From: Cricetomys ansorgei
Lineage: Eukaryota > Chordata > Mammalia > Rodentia > Nesomyidae
Reading direction: 5' to 3'
Assembly: GCA_026225945.1 (NCBI GenBank)
Contig: JAMJFZ010003746.1
Coordinates: 1,542,001-1,606,000, forward strand
Length of the DNA: 64,000 nt
Shown: positions 12,201 to 24,200 of the stretch, piece by piece
How positions within the stretch are numbered: position 1 is the first letter of the stretch
Layout: each line of letters starts with the position of its first letter
Translations under genes and position numbers: made by a program
Notes under the pieces: generated by a model
Database searches by the model: none
What the model saw: only the letters and a program-made list of their open reading frames with translations
Told to the model about the DNA's origin: nothing

Positions 12201-15200
12201 CTCTTGCTTTCACCCCAGGTTACCTCACCCTTCCCCTGCCCTTCCCTTACTGTTGGCCAGGTGAGGGGTCCCTGACGATGACAGTCACGCCACAGGTCTT
12301 AAACGCCCTGTGCATCACCCCTGAGCTGTAAGTCCTGGGATGATGACTTCAGCCCTTTGGACATTTGATGTGAACTGTCCTTGGGAACGACAGAGGTCAG
12401 AGGTGGTCATGCCGCTGCCCCGGATGAACCCCCAGGACACGGACACACGGGAATGCTGTGTTACATGGCATGGGGATACTTGGACACGTGTTCTGCTATG
12501 TTTCAGAGTCTGCAGCCGCTGGACAAGGGCCCAGCAGAGAGATGGTGCTCCTCACCACCTTCCCACTCGCCGATACACAGAACGCTCCCTGTTCCCAAGC
12601 AGCATGGGTCTCAGGGATGCTTCTCTGGATGTATGCCAAGATGATAATCCAAACAAGTGGCTGATTTGTTTTTAAACACAAAGGAAATTTTTTTTTTTTT
12701 GCTCAGTCTAATTAGGTGTCATTTAAAATTAAAAGGACCCTCTGTTCCTTTTCTATATCTGACGTTCACAAGCAGCCATGGAGGGTGGCTGATAGCTCCT
12801 AGAAGCACCTGCCCTGCCCATCCCATCCATCCTTCTGACCCAGCCTCTTTAGGGCCCTTACCTCTGCCCCCAGCCAGCTCGTTGCGTCTCTCTTCTACCA
12901 TGTCCTTGTGCAGGGCTGTGGCCTGGCCTAAGCTGTCAGTAGTGTGCACAAGCGTCTTCCTTTTGGATCCAGGCAGGAGTCCTGGCCTCCGCACTAGGCT
13001 CTGACCTGTAGCAGGGCATCCTATTCCGGCATTCTGCAGGGGACGCTGTTCCAGAAAGAGGACCTCATAAGGGTTGCTTCCTACATCATTTCTCCGCCCT
13101 CTTCCATGGCCCCTGCGGAGAATCCTAGAAAGAGAATGACTAGTTGCTAAGGTGCCCTGTTGGCCGGCTATCCATGTCTGTGGCCGGTTTGACTCCAGAA
13201 GTCCAAGACCTGGAGGTCAAACTGCACACGAGAGAGGCAGTTAAATCCTACAGATTCAGCTTAAGAGGAAATGAGGTCACAGGCCAAGAGCTGCTGCCGC
13301 CCGAGCTCTGGGTCAGTGGGAGGCAAGCTTGCAGCTACCCTGCCTACTGGGAAAGGCCAGGGATTCTCTGAAATTCCACCTGCTCCCACCCCACGCCTCT
13401 CAAACCTCAATAATGGAGTAGTTATTGGTGGACAATGGCATTCTGTCTCTTGAGCAGCCACCAGAAGAAGCTGATGGACAAAAAGAACAATTGGGGAGTA
13501 AAAAGGGAGGAGAAAGCTCAGACATAGCAGATTCTGAGCAGAGGAGTGTGGAGATGGCAAGATTCCTCCAGTTAATTCATAGTAAATATGGAAATGAAAA
13601 GGGTTTCAGAAGGAAAGAAAGTGAGCCATGTGCCTGTAACAAAGCTTTAATTATCAGCATTGCTCTCAGGCCCTGCCTTTGTGGAGAAGGCACCGGAGGA
13701 GGTGCTGCGCCTGGCACTCCGGTTCCCATGGCAGCCGCCTCCTTGTGGGAGGCTACCCTATGCCAGGCCCTGGCCTGTTCGAAGAGCACACGAAGGCCAT
13801 TGTGGCCCTTCTTTTTAAAAAAAAATTATAATGACAGGTGTTTGTTTTTGCATCCATGTGCGGGACACGGGAGTCACGGCATGCGTGTGGAGGTCAGACA
13901 CCAGCAATGGTCGGCTCTCTCTTTCCACTGTGTGGGTCCTGGGGATCAAACTCAGATCTTCGGGCTCGGCACAAGTGCCTTTACCTGCTGAGCCATCTCA
14001 CCAGCCCCGAATGTGGCCTTTCCTCATAGCACTGTGAAGGTGACTTCTTGAAGCTTGGCTTATGTGGAAACCAACATCTGGCCCATTGCCTACCAGCTGT
14101 CTCATGTCCCCCAGGCTTGGAGCTCCCCCAGGCCAGTCACTGGATTGGGGGCCAGCCTTGTTCTACCAGAGAGAACTTCCTTGCTGTAGAGACCCCAGGG
14201 GCTCAAAGTGAGGAGAGAGTGACAATTTCAGGGGCCTTTGAGCTGAGAGGAAAGCATGTTATCTCTGTACCCCTAACATGGGCAAGAGCCAAGTGGTCAC
14301 CCTATGCCACCACCACTCTGAGCCCCCATGCCTGGGACTGGGCACCCACCTTGACCCTGGGTCAAGGCACCCACCTGCCAGGAATCAGAGGCAGACTCTG
14401 TTTCTCCATCTGTGCTGTGGGCCAGCTGGCTGTCTTACACATAGGGCGGTAGGAGGGCCACAGAGGTAAGACTGGGGAGAGGCAGCACCAGCTCTCAGTC
14501 TGTGTAGTTCAGGAGTCACATCTGTGTCCTGGTCTTGTCAAAGCAACCAGGTTCAGCCGGAGCCTCGCAGCCTCTCTTCACTGTCCTACCTTGCAGGGGA
14601 GGTGCTGCCTCTCAGCGGGATGGTGCAGTTTGCTTCTCTTATCCAGCTCAGGCCCAGGCAATACTTGGAGCGAAACGTTGTCCCTGTGCTGGGTGTGGCT
14701 CCAGCAGATAGATCAATAAGAGCTTAAAGGTGGGGTTGGAGAAATGGCTCAGCTCAATGGTTAAGAACACTTAACAACTCCTGCAGGGACCAAGGGTCGG
14801 TTCTCAGGACCAAGTAGTGGTTCACAGCTGCCTGTAGCTCAGCTCTGACTTCCATGGGCGCGCAGGTCGTGCATGTGCACACACACAGGAAGATGCGCGT
14901 ACATATAAAACGTTTTTTAAAAGTTTGAAAATCAAAGAGCTTAAGGGAGACATCTCAGCTCAAAGTTAGGAGCCCTTACCTGGGGGCTAGAACTGGGAGG
15001 AGGGAAGGCAGTCTCCCAGGGAAACTGAGGCAGGGTGTCTGTTGGGCTAGACAGCCTGGGGTGAAGACTCTCGGGCAGTTATCCCTTCCTGTAGCTTGTA
15101 TCCCTGGCGATCTCCTGGAGACTGAGTCACGTGTTCTTCACTCAGGACCTGGGCCAAGCTCCCCAGGTGCCACCCGCTTTAAGTGGAAACTAGAACTTCA

Positions 15201-18200
15201 GCCTGAGGAAACGAGGACCTGCATATTATAGGGCAAGAGAACTGATACAGGTGTTAGCATAGAGCAGGGGGGGATAGCCTGTGCTTGCAAGGATGCCTTG
15301 TTCTCCCTCAGCAGATTCCCCAACTTCTACCCTGCGCACACAGGGCTCTTCCTGCCCGCCTCCCACTGCCCCTCAATGCAAATGGTACCTCAGACCACGG
15401 TGGACCCATCTGTGACCAGTGCCTCCTTTCCCTAACTCTTCTGGTCTGTGAACCCAGCCAGGGAACAGGAGGTGACAAAGGGCAAAGGGTCAGGTGGGTT
15501 GACGGGGAGGTCATCTGCCTCTGCCCTGACCTGAAGGGATGGATGCTGGCTGGAGAGGAGGTGTGAGGCTCATTTGTTCCCCCATTGGCAGGAAGGAACA
15601 GACCCTGAAGGTAGGCAGAAGATGGGGGATGGGTGTGTGCATGTCCAGGAGCTGAATGTCCCGAGTGAGTGCCCAGTAGTGGCTCTTGAGTCTCCTTCAA
15701 GGATGAGTGGTCGAGCCTGTGGGGGAAGTGTGCTCCTTGCCTCCCTCAGCATACTAAGCCTTTGTCTCCTTGGACTACCCCAGCACCCAGCTCAGATTCC
15801 TAGTGGTAATTTAGAACCTCTGTACTCTAGAGAATGCGGCCCTGGCAGCACCCTAATGGCAGCCTTCTGGGAGAGCTGACAGAAGTCCAAAGCCTCCGAT
15901 GCAGATTGTCTGGCCCACTGAAGGCTTACAGGCTTGTGCTGGCACCTGGAAACTGGTTGTGTGAGCAGTGAGCATTCAAATAAGCATTTCATTAACGAGC
16001 AAGGAGGAGAGGCTCCACACCTCACTGCCTGCCCAGCCCAGCACAAATGATTTCTGGGAAGAGTGATTGGGAGCCATTTTGTAGGGTCCCTGGCAGAGCT
16101 GGGCTCATATGCCCTCTACCTAAGTCGAAGCAGTCAGCAGAGCCCTGACTGTGGCCTCTGAATCTGCCCTTTTGGTTTTGTGCTCTTGAGGGTTGGGGCA
16201 CAGGGCTGGGCCCCAGCTCTATCCTGGAGCACCCCCACCCAGCCAGCAGAGGAGAGACAGGCAGGATGTGTAATTTTCAGTTGCTAATTGTGATGTCCTG
16301 CAGCTTGCTGAGCTAAAAATAGTCTCCGTTTTTGTTGAGTAGGTTAAAAAATAGAAGCCTGGTGCTGCCTCAGAAAGCAGACCCCTCCCCAAACTGGCAG
16401 AGGCAGGGAGCCGGCTGATGTCCCCCCACCTTCTGGTGGAACCCTGGGTACTTATGCAAAATCCACCCTCAGGGCCGTTTCTGTCCTAGTCCTGATCTCT
16501 GCCTGGGGCCTATGGACAACCCTCCAGGAGCCCCAGAACCCCTGAAACCACGTGCAGAATGCTGCAGGAATATAGCTTTGCCCACTTACTTGTCCATCTG
16601 GGCAGAGGTTCAGCCATTGTGCTCTCACCCCTGCTAGGACACTTAAGGGGGGCGTTGGAGGCTATGGAGGAAGGCAGACCTGGGCGTGCTGAACATCACT
16701 GCCAGCCTGAGCTTCGGAATGCAGGCCCCAGGGCCAGGACTTGGCGTCCTTACCTGAGACAGGAGCGTTCTTCTGTGTTAAGGAGAGCGGCACTTAACCT
16801 GAGTCCAGTTACATTGACGTCCAGCTCACGGCTCTCTCTAATTTCTAATAATAGACATTTGAAACTCAACAACGTTAGTTTGAAACTGCTTTTACATTTC
16901 TTAGGAATGTCTAGAACCACAGACTCCGGGAAGGGCCCTGGATTCTGAATGTGCTGGACAATCCTGCCCCAGGCAGTTCTTCCTTTAGAGTTGTAAAGAG
17001 GAGGCCTGACTGGCTTCCCAGCTGGGCATGAGACTGTCCCTCCTTAGGCTGTTGTCCTAGTCTCTGCTGGGATGGGGGTGGCTGTATCTAGGGCCAGCCT
17101 CCTGGCCAGTGGACTCTCTGCCATCCAAAGTTCTCCCCTTAGTGCCTCCGGGATGGAGAGTTGCACTTTATAAAGTCACTCTGGGCCAGGTGTTCTGGGA
17201 AGACAGAGGGTGCTGATCCCTGCCTCTTCCTTGGGAAGGAGCCTGCCAGAAAGAGTTGGTGCTAGGAGCAGGTAGCTGGGCCTCAAAAGTCTGAGGACCC
17301 AGAACTGTCAGTTGGAATAGGCTGCACTGCCCCCTTGGGCTCCTGAAGGATAAGGCTCCTGTCCCAGCTGATCATTTGGAGCCTCTCCCCTCACCTGCAT
17401 TGCTGTCTAGAACTTCTGAAGCATCAAGTTAGAGGCTGACAGGAAAAAGATGAGGGTGTGTCTCCTGGGAACATGCCCAAAACATAGGGACAGTGACAGG
17501 GCAGGCTGCAGGTCCAGGACAGGAGTGAGAACAGCCTGCTCTCGGGCAGTGCGGTGACTTGACATTAATGTGCAGTCAGCATCCATCCCTTACCCGGGTC
17601 CAACTCAGCTGATTGTTGGCAGCAAGGGGCCGAGTCTTTAATGAGACCACTGGCAGGCCAAACCACATCCCAGCCTCCCTGCTCTACCTGGCTCTTGTCT
17701 TCCCTGGGCATCCTTAGGACAGGAAGCAGGAAAAGCACATGAGAGTAAGAAAGGACAGCGCAATGGCTCAGGCCTGGACCAGTACAGGCGTGAAGAGGCC
17801 ACATACAGCCTGTATAGTGAGAGAAGGCAGTACCTCTGCTCTGAGTGTCCTGGCCTCAAGTGCAGCAGCTGTTCTCAGTCCCAGGACTCCCGGGGCGGGT
17901 GCAGAGCCTCTCAGCCCATATAGAGTTTGTAAGTGGAGGGCAGTCTTCTCTGAGCACCACCTCCCTGCAGGAGGTGTGACCTGTAGCCTCCAGCTCCTGC
18001 TGCCATTCCTTCCCCAGTCCTGATGGACTGTACCCTCCAGCTGTGAGTCAGAAAAGTCCTCTCTCCTGTAGGTCGCTTTCGTCGGGTGTTTTATCAGAGA
18101 CAAGAAAAGTAGCTAAAGACACCACAGTGGCTAGAGCCAGCTCTGTCTATGCTAGCGTGCCACTAAAATCTCTGCAGGGGCTGGAAGAGGGGACTCCTTC

Positions 18201-21200
18201 ATGATCGTCTGCCGGGTCTTGCTGACCCTCTTGTCCTTTTCCAGGGTCTCTTGCAGCTGTGGGCATCCTGCTAAATATCTTATTCTCTCAACTCTGTCAG
18301 ATCCCCAAAGTCTCTGAGAGCTGGCTGCCTGCCGCTGCTGCTGTCTTGTGCTAGGGCATGGCTCCAGCACACAGCTGCTGGAAGCGTCTCCACATCAGGG
18401 ACCGTAGTCATTTCTACACTACAGCCTGCCTGGCTCACATCTCAATGTGCTTGTTCTGAGCCTGCAGCCATCCTCCATGTGCCCCCTACAGTGTTTCTAT
18501 GCTGAAGTCTGCAGTTGAGGTCCTGACACAGATGTGGGATCGCTCTTATCAACAGCGGGAGGGAAGCTGGCTTTTGGTGAGGTGCGGGGCTCCTGACCCT
18601 TCCCGCGTGACACTTTGGAGCTGTCAACACAAGCGTGTTCTAGATGCTGGAGGGGCACAGAAGCGAGACAATGTCTGTTATCCTCAGAGATCAAAGCTGA
18701 AGTGGAAGCCTGCGTGTGAACACTTCATTGGGGAGCGTGGTCCCAGGGGGACAGCAGGCCAAGTGCATAGACTCGGGAATGTGTTCGCACACCTCACGGT
18801 GTCTTTGGCGGAGCTCTGTGAAGTGTCTGACTAACTGGAGTGAGGGGTGGAATTTTCTTACTGGTCTTTGTGCCCCACAGGTTGAAATTTGCACACAAGG
18901 TGTAAAAGTCAGCTAGGTGTTAGCTGTAGCAGTCCCAGGTTCTGGTATGCTCATGACAGAATGGGTCTGCTTGTCTCATGCCTCAGCAAGAGCTTTGGTG
19001 TGTGCTGACGGCTCTGCAGCCTTAGGTCAGAGGCCACGGTCAGAATCAGGGACAACCACTGAAACAATTTGGCAGGGTGCATCATGGGCTACATGGCCAT
19101 ACCTGATACTGCTCGAGGAACACACACATACTGGTTTTCATCTTCTAACTTAGCCCTCACACAGCTCTAGGGAGGAGAGATGGAAACCCACTAGTTACAG
19201 TCGAGGAAATGGGCTTGGAGGAGCCCAGAGGCTTCATCACAGAGGTGAAGGCAGAGAGCATGTTCTTGAATCTGCATTCCAAGCTTTCTCCCATGTCCTG
19301 GGCGTAGGACCTGCAGTCACAGAAGACTCAGGGAAATGGGGGCTGGATGGTCACAGGAGGGTGTAGACAGGACCTTGGAGATGTCCCAAGGCAATGCCAT
19401 CCGTGCTGAGCTGGGGAGGGGCTGCAAGTGGGAGTCTGGCAGCAGGGCTCTGTGAGACACTCCATGACCAGGAGCAGAAGAATGCCAAGTGGGCACTGTG
19501 GCTGAGCCTAGAGAGAAGCAGGACAGGCCGTGCTGGGGTATGGTGGCAGGGGAGCTGGGCAGAGGCACAATGTAGTGGCAGGACGCTCCCAGACCTGGTC
19601 AAGTTGACTCTCTCTCCTCTAGCCAGTTGGCCAGCCTTCAACTCATCCATCCCAGTGGCTAGCAAATGCTTCTTGGGGTCTCCTCTGCTAGGCAGCCCTC
19701 CATGCCCACCCGACCCCAAAGGTCGCTGTGGCTCTGAAGGCGGTGGGCATGGTCTGTGCACCCAACTTCAATTTCTTTCAGGCCAGGAGAGCTCTGCCCG
19801 CACAGGGCGCCCCAGTGGCGGCTCCACAGAGTCAGGTAAACCCATGTGTGGAAGCAGTCTTTCTCACCTCTGGGCAGGAGAGACCCTTCCAGTAGTCTTG
19901 CAGCCTGGATCCCTGGACCTGCCCTCATACCACCTGGCTTAATGTGGGAATTGAAATGCTTTCAAGATCTGTCTGCGAGGAGACAGTGAGTCACTTGTCC
20001 GTCTGGCTGCGAGGTGCTTTATGGAGCTGATTAGGGCTGTAATTAGAAGGCACTTGTTTTCTTGCCTGAATGGAGAGGAAGGGATGAGTAGGGTAAAGCC
20101 AGCTACGTGCAGCCTATCCCTCACACGTACAGGGGCTGCAGCCCGGCCCAGGCCAACTTATTTTGGACTGGGGGAGAAGCAAAGGTGGGCCTCAGAAGCC
20201 AGCACACCCAAGTCTGGCCTCGAGTCTCTCTGGCTGGCCTGTGGGGCTTCTTGCGCCCTCTGACAGTTGCAGCGCCACAGGGGGACTGGGTGCAGCGGCT
20301 TTCTGAAACTCCTTTGTACCTGGAAATCCTTGGGAAATGGCAGAGCCAAGCTTACCCCCAGATGGTGCGAGAGCTGAGCAAGATGGCTTTGAAAAGTCCC
20401 TGGGCTGTTCTAGTGTTCAGCCGCAGTGGCAGGAGCCTCATTTAGCTGGCACAGGCACTGGAGGCTGGAATGTCCAGGGGACAAGACACAGAGTCACCTG
20501 TTTGTCTTGATCAGAGACAGATTCCACCCACAGGCCAGGCCTGGAAGATCTTACGTTTTAACAGGACCAGGTGCTCTTGCTGCGCATTTGACATTGCAGA
20601 CAATGCATGCTGTGTCTTTGGTGGGCACGAGGCCTGCAAGTGGCACCAGTCAGTGGCACCGGTGGTGTAGGCGATGAGGGCCCAGTGCAGGCACCGTGTA
20701 AGGGGCTCTCTGACTTCTTGCCAGACTTCAGAAGCACACTTCCTATGCCCTGAGTTTCCCAGAGGCTGCGCATCTCAACCCAACAGACCCAGCCCTGTCT
20801 CCTCCCGCCTTTACTGTTAGCTGTCTCTGCATCCTGGCCTCCTTCACTTGTCTGGACACGTGACTTGACCTCTATGGAGCACTCAGGGAAGAGCGGAACG
20901 ACAGTACAGAGGAAATGAGATGATTTGGGGCCACCAACCACTGTCATTTACAAAGCTGAGTATTAGCCTTTGGCCTGTGTTACTTCCAAGTGATTCCTGC
21001 AGACTTCAGATTCCCAGGGCGGGGTGTCTCAGCCTCTGAGATACCATGCCTGCTCTAGGCACCCCTACTGGCTCCTCACAGACTTCTCTCCATGAGGGCA
21101 GCAAGTCTCACTGTCCCGTCTGTAACAGCAGAGCCACAGCATACGGAGACGCGGGCAGCCTCCCTCTGGCTCCGGTTCCTCTAGCAGGTTCCATATGGCA

Positions 21201-24200
21201 GTCTTGCCCAGGGGCTCAGCAGGGCCACGTGAGCTCGGGGGAAGTCAGAGCATGTCCGCCCTCACCCTTACCCTTAATAACACCTCCTGTCCAGAGCCCC
21301 TGCTACCTCTTCAGAGGCAAAACTCTGGTAGTGTGAGATGTGGAGGTGCTATTGGCTAAAGCTACCACCTGCTGGTCACCTTTTGAACGGTCAGTACTGC
21401 GTGCACTTGAGGTCCACCCAAGCCTCTGTGATCCCTGAGGCCAGCAGGTCAGCCATAGGTGATGGGGCCCACCAGTGTCGTTTGGTTATTTGATTGTACA
21501 GATGGCCACCGAGTGCCATCTGGGCCAGCGAGGGTACACAGAAGTCAATGCCCAGCCTCTTCCGGCCTCGTGCTCGTCTAGGGTGAAGGGAAGGGAGGCT
21601 TCCTGGGGACGGAGCGCTCGGGCTGCACCTGGAGATCTTTGGATTTCTTTACTTGCTTTCTGTCCCAGTTGGCCTCAGTGTCGTGGTCTGAAAAGTGAAG
21701 GCTTTTCTCAGGTCAGGGTCCACATACTCGACCCAGGGATCCCTGGCAAACTTACTGGGGCACAGTATCAAGCTTGATCCTGCGTTTCTGATGCAGCAGA
21801 GCAAGGCTGGGCCTAAAAGTGATGTACACCTAACACGTGTGAGGTGCCCCAGCCACGGGGCTGCTGCCTACCTGAACTTTAAGGGACACATTCTGGTATG
21901 GGCTCCTCTCCCCTCTTCCTGGGGCTTTGCTTGGGGTTCTCCACTTGTGGCATAAGATTTTTTTTTCAAGAGTTCCAGGGAAATCTGAGGTTTCTGCCAG
22001 GTAAGCCAGAACCACCGCTTACTGCTTATTCCCTTCTGGGAAAGGTCATCACTGTAGCCGTGCGGAGTTGTGTGTATGTAGTGGGGCAGTGGTTTCATGG
22101 AAGTCAAGTAGGCACGATCATTTTCTGTCTTGCAAAGTGGACAAACTGAGGCAAGAATGGTATGGCTCTGCAGTCTGACAAGTTTGCATTGCTGATGCCA
22201 GGCTCTGTGTTTGGGCTGTGTAGGGGTCGCAGACCCAGAGAAAGCATGGGGCCTTTTTTTTAAGTGCTTTCTGAACAGGCTCCCTCTCAGCATGAGGGTT
22301 CTCTGCTCAAAGGAGGGCTTTGGGTCTGTGAGATGGGTGGGCGCCCTGCTGGAGTGGAGCCAAATTCTAAACTCCACGAGTGCTGACTGTGGCCTCTTTC
22401 ATGTCAGGATGATCTGACTCCTCCATCTGCCCTCAGCTGCCAGTGCCCTGTGTCCACCTGTCTCCAGGGATGAGAGACGAGGCTAGCCCTGCAGATAGCG
22501 CCATCTAGCCAACAAGGGGAGGATATGCTCTCGGGATCTGGCTTCACATGCACTCCATTGACAAAAACTTCACTGTCCTGATCCCTTCTTGGCTGATGTG
22601 TTTATTACTTTTCTGTTGCTATGATGAGACACCATGCCCAAGGCAGCTTATAGAAAAAAGAGGTTTTTTGGGGCTTATGGTTTCAGAGGGCGTATCCATG
22701 ACCATCACGGTGGGGAACATGGCAACTGGCAGCCAGGCATGATGCTGGGATGTGAGAGCTCACATCTTGAGACTCAACCACAAAGAGAGCTAACTGGAAA
22801 AGGTGTAGTCTTTTGAAACCTCAAAGCCTGCCCCTGTGACACATCCCTTCTAATAAGGCCACATCTCCTAATCCTCCCCAAACAGTTCCACCAACTGGGG
22901 TTCAGGTATTCAAATATAGAACAGGTGGGGACCATTTTCATTCAAACCACCACAGCTGGCTGGCTACTCTGGGCAGTAGGGAGACTGAAGTTCAGGGGGC
23001 TTTTGATTTGCCACCTTCTCAGACTCAGCTGCATGTGAGGTAGGGATTCTGTGAGGCAGGTGCCTGCATCCACATTAGCTAGTCCTGGGCTACAGCAGGA
23101 TGCTGTCCTGTCTGAGCCAGCCTCTGATCCCACATACCCCAAAGCAAGATGATTCCCCAGCCCCTGTCTGCTGCTCTGTGTTGTGCTGGTTAGTGGCTCA
23201 GGCTTGACAGCTCTTCACAGTGTCCAGGGTGAGTCCCACTCCCCTCCTCTTCTTGACCAGACAAGCCCTCCCAGTATTCAGGCAGAATCAGACAATCAGC
23301 TCCCAAATGCCTTTCTTGCCACATGCCTTAGCTGCTAGGCTCAGAGCAGACTCTTAGCTCTCTCAGCAGCAGCACACTGTACCCTGGCCCTACAGCATGC
23401 ATTGATTACCCCAGTCCTCAGACTACTGTCCCTGCTAATCCACTAACGTCCACAGGCATTGGCCTCAGGAAGTTGGCATCTGCTGCCCCTAGGGTGTTCC
23501 TTGGTTATCCTTAGAGTTGCATTGCTGGTGACCAACCACCAAACCACATCACCATCCATCCCCACTTCTTCACCCAGGCTGCCTTGACCACAGGCTCCTC
23601 TACTTGCTCCGATGTTCATTCTCCTCCTGAATATAATCCCCGGAGACCCGTGATTAGGACACAGGGGACCTATACTGTGTCAGGGTCCCTGGAGTGAGAT
23701 CTAGGGTGCATGGAACAGGTGTTAAAGAAATTCTAATCAGAGTTGGAGCACTCTTGGGACCACCAAGCTGCCCGGCCATCTCTCCTTGGGGCCTCTAGTC
23801 AGCCTAGCATGCATGTAGACTGCAGGCCACCTAGGACAGATCCCGAATCCCTGTTCTCCTTTCCCAGGAAGCTATGCCCCAGACATCTGTGGTCTTCTCC
23901 AGCATCCTTGGGCCCAACTGTAACAGACAGGTGCAGCCCGGCATGGGGGAAAGAGGAGGCGGGGCCAGCAGCGGCTCCAGGGACCTCATTTTCCAAGATG
24001 GACGTCTCACTTCAGGGTCCTTGGAGGCCTTGATGGAGCACCTGGTCCCAACAGTGGACTATTATCCTGATGTGAGTGGCTGGGAACTGCGGGAGCTGGG
24101 GCAGCAAGTGACAGGGAGGGGTAACCTGGTCTCCAAGGAAGGCTGCTTCCGGGGTGGGAGGAAGGCCCAGACAGGGCTGTAGAGTTGACCGAGCAGCAGG

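Noticed and set aside
13425..13991. 188-codon + strand frame
   Set aside because: Its second half runs into an antisense B3 SINE and the first half has no family resemblance.
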